A DNA stretch of 64,000 nt, from assembly GCA_964020975.1 (NCBI GenBank), contig OZ026619.1, forward strand, positions 98,576,148-98,640,147, in the 5' to 3' direction. Each line of letters starts with the position of its first letter. Within the stretch, counting starts at the first letter, position 1. The notes beneath the pieces were generated by a model. It searched no databases. It was not told where the DNA came from and saw nothing but the letters and a program-made list of their open reading frames with translations. The position numbers and the translations under genes were made by a program. This document shows, piece after piece, positions 48,829-61,384 of the stretch. The stretch is from Hermodice carunculata (taxonomy: Eukaryota > Annelida > Polychaeta > Eunicida > Amphinomidae).

Positions 48829-50703
48829 CTGGGCCCGCGATTCGTGTGATGTTAGTGCCTCTTCCATATTGACCTCTATGAACCTGTGCACATTCTTGTA
48901 GGGTAGAAGCATGCTAATTATATATGCGAGAACACAGGTTATTCTATACCCCAAACTTAGATGGCCCATTTTCCGCTCAATATACGCAAAACTGATAAAA
49001 AGGTTTAATGTAAACGTATAAAAAATAAGAAGAGAATCTTCTTTACTTCAAATAACAAGTACTACAAAAACCTTTGTTAAAAACGAGCCCAACGAGACGC
49101 TTAGAACCCGTGTTCGGAGCATACAGGCTTGTTCTCAGGGTAAAGATGCCAGACATTTCGTACCACCTCTAACAAAAATTGATAAAAACAAAACTTGAAA
49201 TTTGAAAAATTGCCTGTTTGACGCTCTGGCGTAGAATGGCATGTTCACTTTGAATTGATACTTAACTACTTAAACACACGTGACATACAGAACTCTCCCT
49301 TTTGGTTAATAACGTACCGAACAGAAAAATAATTCCCGCGAAACTTGCACAACGCGGGAATATTTTAAGAGCAGGACAATACAAAATAAAAACATCGCAT
49401 CGTTTGTTATGTGCCAGTGGGACATGGCAAACAGCCTGTTGATTGGTTTACTTGTATTTCCTTAATTGATGGGGCACGTGCTGTCATAAGCATGCTGTAG
49501 CTAGGTACCACAAGCTGTGTGCGTTGTCAAAAAGGAAACTTCGAGGTCTTGGCAGCAATATTTGTTCAACTGTTTCATTTGAGGGCATTACAGATTGATT
49601 GCTCAGAATTGCGCGCTCTGTCGATCCACCTGACGTGCAAGTTTCTTCTTTTGGCCACATAAACCAGGTAATCAATGTTATGGTATCCCTGTATAAACCG
49701 TATGATTTGTACATTGTATGTACAAACGTCCTCTAGAAATCCACGCATGTAAGACGTGAGGATATATATCAACCGTGAAATGGTGTCGCTAACAATTCGA
49801 AGAAAGCGAATCAATAAGCACGTCTACAAGACAAATCAACTGCAAGATAGCATAAGAGCTAAGTAAGTTACTGTGCAACTAAAAGTCTGCTTCGTTTATA
49901 TTGGCAGTGCTGTCATAAACCACGGACATAGTGAAAATTGACAGAAACAGCTATGTTGTTCAAGAGAAGAATATAAGTTGGCATCTCTAACCAACCATGT
50001 AGATCGCCTGGCCAATCAAGCTATTTTTAATCAGTCATTTTAATTCGGAAAAATACCTGAATCGTTTTTCACCTGTAACCATCACCAATTAGAAATTCAT
50101 ACAAACCCCGAGGCCATGTGCTATCAAATGCAACACCTTATCGTATGAAGCAGGGACAAGTTACTGATGTAAGTCTGACATCGGTATGTAGTATGATATT
50201 TCCCAGTTAGAAGATGATAGCCTCAACGGTCCATTACGCTGTGTATGCAAGTCCATGATAATATAAAGATGTATTTGATACATTTGAACAATTGTTGCTA
50301 TGATTCCAAACAACCTACGTATCTGTGTTTGTGTTGTGATAGAGTGGTGATTTTTTAGAAGGCCACATAAACTCACTTCGCAGAATTTGTACTTCAGAGT
50401 TAATGACAAGCCCATGGGTGGTACGTTGTTTCAAAACAGCTACGTTACTGGCTGCTATGTCTTGTGGCGTGGGAATGAAAGGTTGAAGTACAAATTTGAT
50501 CAAATGTTAAGTCTTGTATAGAAGTGTGATTTCTTTCCTGAATGAGATGTTGTTCTTTAAACGTTACTTCACAACTGTATATATTTCTACCAACTTCAAA
50601 TTTTCTACTCTGCATTCTCTTCTGTTACAAAGACCACAAAAGAAAAAGTTCACATGCTAATTTGAGGTGTGATACATAATAAAACTATAAGTAAAAACGT
50701 ACA
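48829..50703. other. Low-repeat stretch
   Basis: Higher-complexity sequence than most of the window, with no repeat family seen. Small stem-loop ATTCCCGCG...CGCGGGAAT at 49332-49361. Open frames on the - strand (49484-49814, 50161-50503) have no known domain. Confidence 0.35.
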
Positions 50704-50829
50704 TTAATTCCCCTCATAGTTACACTGTAAGTGTATCTCCGGTAGCCTTGGATTGTCGTTCTCATCGTGCATGTAGCACCCATCAGGACCACAGTTGTGA
50801 TTAGCTGCTGCCATCCCGACGAAGATAGT
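50704..50829 (-). CDS. Possible terminal exon of an unknown host gene
   Basis: On the - strand a splice acceptor (TTTTCGTAATTACAG) ends at 50830. It is followed by 42 codons ending in TAA: TIFVGMAAANHNCGPDGCYM, then HDENDNPRLPEIHLQCNYEG and N. Three cysteines and a balanced composition look like a secreted or globular protein end. A second frame is also open, which weakens the case. No polyadenylation signal was seen nearby. Family not recognised. It lies in the least repetitive part of the window. Confidence 0.35.
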   Translation of the reverse strand, partial: TIFVGMAAANHNCGPDGCYMHDENDNPRLPEIHLQCNYEGN

Positions 50830-51109
50830 CTGTAATTACGAAAACACTGCATTTTTCAGCATATTGTGCCTTCTTTTTCAAATATGGTCACCGGAGTCCA
50901 CTACACAGTTATTGCATTGGTGGTCATGTAGGTGCACTGGCTGATTGGACAGTAGACTTGCTCAAGTCTCACTGGACTGTCTTCCGTATTTTATTTAAAA
51001 TCAAATTCATTGCAAAATAAACTTTTAAGTAAATACACGTCGTAGCCTTATTCTGTTATAATAAAGGTAGGCCCTTAAACCTAGCTAATTGGCATGGAAC
51101 GTGTCTATA

Positions 51110-51435
51110 ACCAGATAACATTGACTCCAGATGATTAGCGCTGGGCGGTCTGCACTGTGTTTCTTATCACACAGACAAACGAGCAGTCATAACGCACCCC
51201 TCTTCAGAAGCTGTTAATTGAGCTACTGTGTAATGAAGGATTAATTGCAGTGCACCGCGTCAGGCGGAGGGCGTCCAGTGGTGTCAGTAGCTGGAAGGAG
51301 ACAGTCAGCTTTGTCTCGCTTGGGTGGCCAGCAACTAGCCATGCATTCATCGAAGACCACTTTCCATTCAACCTTATCGAAATGATAATGGGATTAGAAC
51401 TGACTAGGACTCAATTAGTCAATAGTTGCTACTGT
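51110..51435. promoter_or_regulatory. Candidate conserved enhancer-like block
   Basis: High-complexity, non-repetitive sequence with clustered homeodomain-type cores: GTTAATTGAG (51213), GGATTAATTGC (51238), ATGATAATGGGATTAG (51382), CAATTAGTC (51412). A GC-balanced block between them contains GGCGGAGGGCGTCC and GTCTG/CAGAC motifs (51150-51175). Both strands have open frames, but neither shows a domain. Enhancer function is an inference from composition. Confidence 0.3.
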
Positions 51436-51834
51436 TGAAACCGGCACGGCGGCAGTGTCGACCAGTTAAAAAAAATATATACAGTTACGCTTGCGTTCAA
51501 GCTAACAAACGCCAAACGCACCAACGTTTCCCAAACGTTTCCCAAACACTTTCAGTGAAAGTCAAACGTTTTGCAAACGCGTAGCAAACACTTTGCAAAC
51601 ACTTTCCAAACGCTTTACAAACACTTTGCCAAACGCTTTCAAACACTTTTCCAAACGCTTTCAAACACTTTGCCAAACGCGTTTGGAGAAAGCCGAACGT
51701 TTTCAAACACTTTTCCAAACGCTTTCAAACACTTTAAACTTTGCGCCAAACGTATGTGATACATGTACAGAGCGGGCCGAGGAAAGCTGTTGACTCAGAC
51801 TAGAAAGTGTCAAAGCCTCAGATATACTGGCTTC

Positions 51835-52080
51835 AAGGGCGGATCCCGAATTTTTCCGGGGGGGGGGGGGGGGTCAGCGACGTGAGGGCAAAGCCTGAAT
51901 GCGAGTGCCGACGGCACAAAGCTATGGGGGGGGGGGGGTTCTGGGGGGCCTCTCCCAGAAAATTATCAAAAATATATGCTCTCATATGCGTTTTCCTGGC
52001 ATTTGCCACTGCATTTTCATACGGACTATTTGGATTTTTAGGGATGCAAACTTCACTAATCTGGGCTCCACAAATCAAAT
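51835..52080. repeat. G-run-centred dispersed repeat, copy 2
   Basis: Runs of about 16 and 12 G (51860 and 51926) followed by TTCTGGGGGGCCTCTCCCAG. Similar in layout to 35390-35426. Confidence 0.5.
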
Positions 52081-52555
52081 TCCGCTTTATATCTGATTCA
52101 AATTAACATGAAATGAAGAAAAGAAAAAAATTGTCAGTGACAAATAATTCCTGGAAATATGTATCTGTCACCTTTACCTGCTAATATTTATATTGTTACT
52201 GGTTATCAACAATATTATGACATGGTCATACCTAATTAAGGAAGAAGATAAGTATAGGTAGAAGAAAACAAATAATATGCCTACATTAACAGGTTTTACT
52301 ATTCATTTATTATAAAGTTACAGATCTTTCAGTAGCAAGTATACCCAGTCGCTATCATGCTTTTTCTGAAAGTGAAGTTCTTGAAAAAAAGGCTAACTTT
52401 TAAAATTTCGAATGGAAATACAGAAGCAGCTCAATTTAAGTATTGTTTGGCTTACTAAGCCAAGCAATAGAATTAGCTCCTGTGGAGTAAGCCAGGCCAT
52501 ACTCCATTGGTCCTTGGAGTAATTATATAAATTTTAATTGAAAATTAGGAACTAT

Positions 52556-52638
52556 TTCGGAGTAAATTTATAGGCAATATCATGATCGAATCATGAATCA
52601 TGATCTGATCATGATATTGCCTATGGATTTACTCCGAA
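52556..52638. repeat. Hairpin, 32-bp arms
   Basis: TTCGGAGTAAATTTATAGGC pairs with its complement ending at 52638. The arms are 52556-52587 and 52607-52638, with one to two mismatches and a 19-base loop. Confidence 0.9.
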
Positions 52639-53337
52639 GCAGTTTTTGAAAGATGAAGTATTCATGACATCTTAAATGAAAAATTAAGTCTTTAATTAAT
52701 TTTAGTTGAATTAGACACTTAGGTAAAGGTATTTGGATCGTGTTTTATATAAGTATATACAACCTATAATGCTGGATAAGTGCACATTTACATGTAGGTA
52801 CATCATATATTGCTGGACCTGTTGAAAATACGTTTGGAGATTCTTCATCATTTAAATGGAAGTGTTTGAAATGCATAGTGTTTGAATGCGTTTGTGAAAG
52901 TGTTTGGAATCGTTCCGGTAATTGTTCAACGCGTTTAGAAAGTGTTTGAACGCGTTTGGAGAAGTGTTCGGTAGCTTGTGAAAGTGTTCGAACGTTTTGT
53001 AAAAGTGTTTGAGATTTTTCCCAAACGCTTTCCAAACGCTTTCCAAACACATTCCAAACACTTTCCAAACACATTCCAAACGTTTTCAAACGTTTCCAAA
53101 CACAAGCCAAACACCAGCAAAACGCGAAAAAAAGCGTTTGGCTGTGAACTTTTAGCCGGGCGTAAGTGTATAACAGTAGGACCTGCCTAATAACACCGTG
53201 TAGTTGGTATAATGTTATACAGTTAACTTTGTGGAGGGGAAAATATATCGCACTTCTGGGTGGGACCTCGGTATGGGAAAATAGGGACATACATCAGGGA
53301 CTTGTGCAAGTCTAATTGGACAGATGAGAACAAGAAA

Positions 53338-53800
53338 AGATTTGCTTCAAAGCAAATCTGTCTCTGTACTTCTAAAATATAAATGCTACAACTTTTGTCC
53401 GTGGTTAATTGGAGTTCGAATAGCACCTTTACCTATAAAAGTTTTAAAGATGTCCAACATTTGAACATTTTAACTTTTCAAGTGCCCCCTAATTGGCATA
53501 AATTGCAATTTTACCACTTTGTGGTTCATTGGATGCGCCTGCTGCACAAACCTATGAATTGAAGTTGAAATGGCACCTGTACTTATTATACTTTTGGAGA
53601 TTTTTAAGATTTAAATTTGTAAATAGTCCTAATTTGCATACTTTTCAAAATGTTCACTCCTCTTAACAAAAAGGCAAGGCTCTGTGTTTGGAGATTGTAC
53701 CAAGTTTGGAGTTTCGAAGTGTTATAGCCTCTGAGAATATTGTTGGACAAAATTGGTGGCAAGAAATAAAGAAAGAAAGGAACAAGAAAAAAAGAAACAT
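53338..53800 (-). repeat. Hairpin-capped modular repeat, copy 3
   Basis: Inverted relative to copies 1 and 2. Its capping hairpin at 53338-53359 is a perfect 10+2+10 (AGATTTGCTT CA AAGCAAATCT), at the same end as the hairpin of copy 2. The other end has the TTTC-rich stretch. Confidence 0.65.
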
Positions 53801-54984
53801 AACTATATGCGGAGAAGTACAATCATATGACCGTGGACGGAACATAATTCATACACCTATATAAAACTAGCATCCAGGTAATGTTTCTTATTTCAGTTAT
53901 ATAATTGTTGAACTGAGATTTATATGGAATTAATTCACTCGTGTTTTTGTGAAGTTTGTATGTGTTAATTTTGTACACTCAGAAAGTCAATATGTAAAAT
54001 AGAAGGGTTAATAACTTTAGTCTACTACCAACAGACTTCTGTGCATACCTTGTCTGAGAAATGCCTGAATGTTGCCACTGTCAAACAACCGATATGTGTC
54101 GTTGGTTGTTAATGGTAGCCAGACTCATCGGCAGAGCAACTGGCGGGGATTACATGCCCAGAGGGTACATTCCATCCATTTGCACACAGAAAACTCTAAA
54201 TATAATCCATCACTACAATGAGGCGGCATTATAGACACCACAAATAAGTATGTGAATATAGTTAATTAATATATAGAAAGCATCCTAACATTTGTTCTCG
54301 TGCTTTGTCTGTCCCCTTGCTTCATAAATGGTTGGCAACACAGTTAGTTGGCGGCGAAGCACTTGTTTTCTTTATGTCGACATCTTTTTCAGTTCTATCC
54401 ATGTGTGCTCACATTAAAAATTCTTACCAATTTACTTAAGCTTGGCATAATTGTCCTTCAACTGAAAAAAAAACTTATACCAACGATCCCAACAGTCACC
54501 AGCCAATCACACTGAATTCTGTACACTCAGAATTGATCGATTGTATCTTTATTCACCAGGAAGACGTATGTCATGTACAGTTTGGTTATCGAAAAAATAG
54601 AAGTACCGAGTTCGCATGTGCATGCATAGATGATGTTATCGTACGTTTCAATTCTTCTGGTATCCCGTTTTTCATGTATTAGATGTATACAAATGATTTG
54701 AAACGGTGTGGTATGACGGCCTGTTCTGCAAGTTAGGGCCACGTATGCCAACCTGTCAATCATCTTGTTAAATGGTACAGAGGTTTAAAAGTGTCAAGTG
54801 GAATGGGCAAATGAGTGGGGTATTTTCAGAAGTATTATTGCAAGCATTAAGGGATTCCATTTATGTGTTATGGTTCGAAAATTACCAATCTTTTGCGTAA
54901 TTGTCTTGTATACGCTGGTGACTTCACGTTATTTAAAAAAAGTAAAGACCCATATTTTTTACATGGATTGCGAAGCAGGCCAAG
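53801..54984. other. Unassigned stretch
   Basis: No feature recognised that survives a check of all frames. Confidence 0.4.
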
Positions 54985-55194
54985 CCTATATTAATCGCTC
55001 TCCATGGCACAGATTGTGGCGTATACTTCCTGCCTACATGCTTGGTGGAGAAAATCGAAGGCCTCGGAGAAAACCACCGTGCACAGTCAGAGTGGTAGGA
55101 ACTCTTTCCACATGCTTCCCCGGCCGTGAATCGAACCCGGGCCGCAGAGGTGAAAAGCGAGCGTGTTGCATCTCCGCCAACCGCGCACCCGGCG
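54985..55194 (-). mobile_element. tRNA-derived SINE
   Basis: On the - strand the head runs from about 55192. It has an A-box-like GCGGTTGGCGGAGATGC and a B box GGGTTCGATTC (complement of 55128-55138), as in a tRNA gene transcribed by RNA polymerase III. A body with GGTGGTTTTCTCCGAGG (complement of about 55063-55079) matches a conserved SINE core motif seen widely in animals. The tail near 54985 has no clear simple repeat. It is a decayed single copy; no mate in the window. Confidence 0.75.
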
Positions 55195-56950
55195 TTTACG
55201 TTATTTGCATTGGCCCTCTCACAAGTAGAGTCAGTTTATGGGCCTAAGACCAGGAATTCGATGATATGTTTTTCTCTTACATTCGGCTAGACCTTGGGCC
55301 CAACACCTATGTCGCGCGTTTGGCGACGGTTGTAGTAGGGCCTGTCCTTTAGCGAATTATGACCGGCCATGAATTTGTTCGAAATTATCTTACGTAATAT
55401 TGAACAGACAATTTATTATTCATTCCTGATGCATTCTTAAGATGACTTTGATAATATTTCATCTACCATCCATGATAATAGTTAACATGAACAGTCATAA
55501 CTCTGTTCATAGCTTCATTTTACCCGTCTGAGAAAGCCACGTGGAAACGCATCTCAATTTAACCTTACTAGTATGGTACCAAAATATTACAAGACACCTA
55601 ACGAGTATAAGGGGAGGACGCCTGTACAAGGAATGATGTGAGAATCAGGAGATTTTATCTTGCCTTTTTGAAAAGTTGTACCAGGATACATATTATGAAT
55701 AAACATTACGGTCTTTGCCTGTGATTCCAAATTTCGCCTGATCTTAAAAGCATGCATTACTCTGAGCAGTGCCATAAATGGGTCAAAATCTCACTTTGGG
55801 CACCATTTTGGCAACTTTCATGTTCGCGATGGAAAAATGTGGACATCAATTATATCTTATACATCTGTATTTTCTGCATGGGCTCTGCACCAAAGTGGTA
55901 AAAGTGATGCTACCATTCTTTAGTAGGCTATGGGGGAACTCCCACATTTGCTACCTTTTGTTGAGTATATTATACTAAAAAACCTAAGTATTCATCAGAA
56001 GTCACTTGGTTAGGTTTTCTATTCCTCATTTCCACAACTCGATTATTTTGAAATTTATTAAACCGGGAAGTTACATACAGTTTTGTTAGACGCTTTTGAG
56101 GGTATTCTGTCCCAATATTTCATGTGACTTGTCGTTGGCTGCCAAACCAGAAGAAAAGCATCAGGAAAAGCTAAAATCTCAACTCCACAACTCTCAATGC
56201 CAACCATGAAAAACTGGAATCGTCATTGGCTCAGCAAACTTTCAAATATAAAAATAGATTGACTTGCATAGACATAAGTTGTTGTTATTGACATGGAATT
56301 TAGGATATGGTTCAAATTATGTCAGAAAATAAATCCACCTGTTGCCTTTCATTGTCTCATAGCATCAATTGTTTTAATCATAATTCAAGGTTCTTTAAAA
56401 CTTGCTTTGCTTGCAGAGTTGAGTCTGCCCATTGGAATAATAATAGTTGACCAGGCCCTTGGAATATGACTTGTTAGCAATAACTAGCTGTGCGCACATA
56501 ATGAACATATTGGTTGTGCTGTGTACAAAATATTATATTGCAAATTCAGAAATGTTTCAACTTAATTTTTTAGCACAATCACTGGTCCTTTTGGTTCCCA
56601 AAGTGCGATTTAAACCTAAACACGTATTTAAGTTCATGAGTTTAACAAAGGTCGATTGTATGTAAATGCATATATAAATCAATCCATTGGTACGTAATTC
56701 TTTATTTATAGCAAGGACGCAATCCCCGCTGCATTACCTCTTTTGATGGTCCTTGTACACTTTGAAAATATGGGCAAATTGTCCCATTTTGTTATATATC
56801 AGATTAGGTGTCATCCGTATCAACGTGAGATTTCAATTATGTTAGCTAAAGTATGTTGACAGAAGTCGCAGACCTAATATGGACGGGGTACTTTTAATAT
56901 TGTCCCATGTGTATCAATAAAAGGTGTGACTGAGTTACCCAACTTTGTCT
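55195..56950. other. Long stretch without recognised genes
   Basis: AT-rich; nothing assignable. Confidence 0.4.
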
Positions 56951-56958
56951 TATATATT

Positions 56959-57032
<74 letters not shown>
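56951..57032. repeat. (TA)n microsatellite
   Basis: About 80 bp, TA with a few interruptions at the left end. Confidence 0.95.
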
Positions 57033-57034
<2 letters not shown>

Positions 57035-57199
57035 ATTTTTTTGACATAAGAGCCAGGGAAAGCACAAAGGCAGAGCTTAACTTATGTGAGATATTTTACA
57101 CTCTGGGTTTCTTGGCGTCAAGATCTGAGCTTTAGTGAGAGGCAGCTTCCAGACGTATTACATATGGCCACCAAGCTTTCACATACACTTCTTATGATC

Positions 57200-57201
<2 letters not shown>

Positions 57202-57234
<33 letters not shown>
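57202..57234. repeat. T31 homopolymer
   Basis: Directly precedes the LINE-J fragment. Together with ACAG after it, it mimics a splice acceptor. Confidence 0.9.
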
Positions 57235-57237
<3 letters not shown>

Positions 57238-57239
57238 GA

Positions 57240-57945
57240 ATCTTCAGATATTAGCGCAAAGTGGTTATGTAGGCATGAATTGGACAGTATGCTACTGTGT
57301 TATTGCAAAGTTTGACTCACACGTCATAAGGATCCACGCTTTATTGACGCGCATAAAAAATGATATGAACATTCTTTAGAAAATCTAACTAAAGGTGTTG
57401 TGGATCTAGAAACAGCGTTGGCAACCACCAAGAATTCTCATAAACAGGAGGTTGATAGTCTTAAAGCCCAAATCGTTGGGGTTTGTTCGTTTGTTTGGGG
57501 TTTTTTTTTGGGGGGGGGGTCAAAACTAAATGATTTTCAATCTGTTCAGGATAAATTTGACCAGTATAGTCGACGCAGCAGACTAAGTATATGGTAAAAA
57601 TCAGTCTGAAAGCCACCAGGAAGGTACCGATCAGATTGTGATAGACCAGGTTAAAAAGATTGGAGTGAATCTTAAGATCTCTGATATTGATATGTATATC
57701 CCATCGTGTTGGAAAAGAGCGCCCGGGGAAACCAAGAGCCAATTTTGTAAAAATCGGCAGGTATAGATCCAGGTGCCTTGTATTTGGTGCTTGTCGCGAG
57801 TGATATGATGTGTTTCTCTCCCAAGACCTAACCAGAAAAAAGGTCACAGCTATTGTTCCAAGCTGGACAACTCAAGCGCAGCAAGAGAATTCATTCATGC
57901 TGATCTCACGACGGACGCTCATATGTTTCTGAACTGAATGGATAG
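57240..57945 (+). mobile_element. LINE-J, ORF1 (coiled coil plus RRM-like) fragment
   Basis: ORF1 proteins of CR1/L1-type LINEs bind RNA and carry a coiled coil before an RRM-like domain. Here: IAKFDSHVIRIHALLTRIKN, VDLETALATTKNSHKQEVDS, DKFDQYSRRSRLSIW (the DxxEQYSRRNxLRI motif, 57553-57597). Then, in other frames, ISDIDMYIPSCWKRAPGETK (57680) and the RSRCLVFGAxRELRD-like and LTRKKVT segments up to about 57850. A GT-rich insert ending in T9G9 (57478-57520) and several frame changes break it. Followed by (TA)n at 57980. Confidence 0.7.
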
Positions 57946-57978
57946 GGTCCTGATACTAATGGTCTTGTCGTCCAAATA

Positions 57979-58600
<622 letters not shown>

Positions 58601-58779
58601 TGTGTCCACTCACTTGCATTGCAATACGAGATGTTTGTTAAATTTTTCGAAGGCATCTGTAATATTCCATCTCACTCTACTCGACTTGTCAAGATATATA
58701 ACACAGGGGACAAGTAATTCATCGCAATTCAGCTTGCCGTTCTGTTCCTCGGCACGGTACGTTTCATTGCATACGGACC

Positions 58780-59026
58780 ATATTAAACCATACGGCCAGC
58801 GGAGGCAGTTTGTGCCTCTTTTTACTAATTCATTTTAGTCATTCTTCTGTTTATTTTTTACATGTGAATAGTGTTGACAGGTTTTGTTGGTTAAGTTGTG
58901 TGTCTTGTCAGTTTTTACTTATTTCTGTTCATGATGTTTTGCATTTTATTGGACTATGATCTGTATTTTAATGTATGTTGAATGTGTATTTCATTTCTCC
59001 AGTCATGGAAGACTTATAAAAAGTAA
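58780..59026 (+). mobile_element. Probable LINE 3' tail
   Basis: T-rich sequence ending GACTTATAAAAAGTAATT, then directly (ATC)n. Simple-repeat tails like this are usual at LINE 3' ends. No coding anchor, so support is modest. Confidence 0.35.
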
Positions 59027-59028
59027 TT

Positions 59029-59090
<62 letters not shown>
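59027..59090. repeat. (ATC)n microsatellite
   Basis: About 62 bp of uninterrupted ATC/CAT repeat. Confidence 0.95.
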
Positions 59091-59139
59091 TCCAATCGCA
59101 CGATAAGTTGTGAATGCGATTATTTCTGAGCTATGGGTG

Positions 59140-59215
59140 CACGATTGGCTGAACACTAACGCGTTGGCTTTCAACTCCGGGATCGTTTCTTGACCCGTGA
59201 TGTGACTGGTGAGAC
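59140..59215 (+). mobile_element. Possible decayed tRNA-like SINE head
   Basis: GATTGGCTGAACACTAACGC followed by GGCTTTCAACTCCGGGATCG resembles the head of the 55 kb SINE in layout. The B box is poor. Tentative. Confidence 0.25.
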
Positions 59216-59799
59216 TTGCAGCACTGACTGCTCGCTTTGCTTCCAGTCATTTGCTTTCGCCTCCAAATTAAAAAAGTCGGACGTACAGCTCGATAAGCCA
59301 ATAAATGACTTCTTTCATGGGCATGTAAAGCAAATGGATCTATAATATCTTGTAATATAATCTTCCTTTTACAGTCTTTTCTGTTAAAGGAACGTGCGTT
59401 TGAAAACAGATCGTAATGTCTGTCCTTTATGTATTTCTTTAACCATGTCACGGTCGCTGAAGACTATGGCAATTTTTTATTTGCATGGCGGATTAACGAT
59501 ACAGCTTATAAATAAAATCTAATTTAAAGATCAAGATATAAGCATAGTATGATATTTTGCGTTTTACCCGTGCCTCAGCCAAACCCCCTTTATCCCCTAT
59601 ATGTGTTAACCATATAATCGTCATCGCTTTTAAGAAACTGACAAAGAACAAGACTTTACCTAGAATAAATGTTTTCCACTTGCTAACAGTTTAATAATTT
59701 TGCACTGGACAAAATTTCGGATAATACTGCTAAAGTTGGAACTCACCCACTTCGCAACAACATGTAGGGGTACTTGAACGTCACTGGAACATGCCACGA

Positions 59800-59960
59800 T
59801 TTGTAGATCATTGTGACAACATACCACAGTTGATAGTTCAGTGTGACAACATGGTGGTTGAACGCCGTGACAACATATTGTTCCGACGATCAACCACCCC
59901 CACATGTTGCTACGACGTTCAACCACCCAGTACATGTGGTTACGACACTCAACCACCCGC
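59800..59960. repeat. ~30-bp repeat with internal inversion
   Basis: Units TGTGACAACATxxxxxxGTTGA turn over near 59880 into CATGTTGCTACGACGTTCAA. GGTGGTTGAACGCCGTGACA (59850) is complementary to 59903-59929. Confidence 0.7.
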
Positions 59961-60890
59961 CATCAAGGCGGCAAAGGAATTGGTTGCGGTTGAATAGACA
60001 AGGGGGTAAAAGTAGTACTCAGGTTTGGGTTGGGACAAAAATGAGTCACATGATCACCGACATTTTTTAGTTGCGTCGAAATTTGATAGCCTTGCGTAAA
60101 ACAGAGGCCCGACACTATCCACATTTATCAGTAAGATTAAAAGTTCACTGTGCGTGTGATATTGTGCGAAATACGAAAACAATTCCATGCCCGCACTTCA
60201 GAGTAGGCACATGCACCTGCAAAAGAAGGGTCCGGGGCTGGGGATAGGGTGGGTGAGACAAAAAAGGACAGCCATGTGAGCCATCTTTATGTGTTTTTCG
60301 ACGCTTTTTATTATGTTGTATAGCTTTTCCGTTCAACTGGTACCTATAGTAAGTAAAAGATTGTTTGCATTGGTAAAACTAATGTAATTTATCATATTTC
60401 ATGGACATTATTGATTTGTATTTTGGCTCTGTCAGTGACAAAAGTTACCCATCCCACGCACTGTTTCCATCGATAAATCATCTGCCATTACAGGCATTGG
60501 AACTACAGTACAGCCCATGACTTTTCGTCCGCATTGGTAGCGTCGTTTTTCTCACTTGCGCCAGTGAGACCAATGCTAGTTTTGCCAGCATGGGGCTTCA
60601 CGTGCTCGCATCGGACTGATGTGGTCATAAGAACAGTGGCACAGGGTGGCAATGCGCAAATTCACTTCCGGGTTCGAATGGCACAATGCTTTGCGTTGCC
60701 ATCGGATGCAATTGACCAAACGCACGTGGCCATTGCCTACTTTGAGCATGAACACCAGAAAAATGCTCGCCAGCTGATTTGCATAAATTTGACCATCCCC
60801 AGCTTCATTTTTTTTACCGAGCAACACGAGCCGCGCAACACAAATGAGTGTGTACAGGCACACTTCCGGGTAGGATTTTCGCCATATAAG

Positions 60891-60927
<37 letters not shown>

Positions 60928-61380
60928 GTTGATAAAATCAAAACAACAAAATAATGTTAAAAACATCAATAACGACGTGACATATTGGAGACTGCGATCA
61001 ACAAAACTGTATTTACGCAAATTTTCACTGCACGGTGAGTAATCTGCCTATTTTTCTTGCCTTCTGTAAGGAATTGTCATTCCTGCCTTTATCTGTGGCT
61101 AGATTTGTTCGATCGAAGTCTTTTTGTGACAACATGATGTGAAAATTTCGCATGTTGTTCCAATAATCTTTGCGTGAATACGCCTTGTTCACTTTCCCAA
61201 CATTGAGGACATGAGACATGCAAATGGGGAACAACGACTTTGATTGGACAGTGAGCGGCGGCACGTGATCAAACCTACCCAATGTGGAGCATGGAAATGT
61301 TGTAAGCGCATTCACAATAAGGTAAAATGAAGTTTCTACTCCCATTCTGGGTTATGTTTTGGAGGGATGCCCCAAGAATA
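59961..61380. other. CpG-richer stretch, no proven gene
   Basis: 60530-60880 has more CpG and GC than its surroundings. A (TA)n tract lies at 60894-60922. A - frame at 61025-61345 (106 codons, with KDYWNNMRNFHIMLSQKDFD) looks protein-like but has no known domain. Confidence 0.3.
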
Positions 61381-61384
61381 TTTT

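Larger units (their letters stand above)
51476..53172. mobile_element. Foldback-like element with inverted minisatellite arms
   Basis: Left end TATACAGTTACGC (51477) and right end, read inverted, TATACACTTACGC (53172) match. Inside each end lies an array of CAAACGCTTT/CAAACACTTT units, left 51497-51745, right 52857-53145. The right arm itself turns from GTGTTTG to CAAACG orientation near 53015. The middle contains a G-run repeat (51835-52080) and a hairpin (52556-52638). No transposase recognised. Confidence 0.65.

Noticed and set aside
51250-51438. Coding exon in either strand
   Set aside because: Frames are open on both strands with different proteins, none recognised, and no acceptor fits the cysteine-rich - frame. 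A non-coding regulatory block seems more likely.
54040-54180. Exon on the - strand ending at a GTATGC donor
   Set aside because: With the best acceptor all three frames contain a stop.
57230-57240. Splice acceptor T31-ACAG
   Set aside because: It leads into a LINE ORF1 fragment; the T run is probably a homopolymer expansion.
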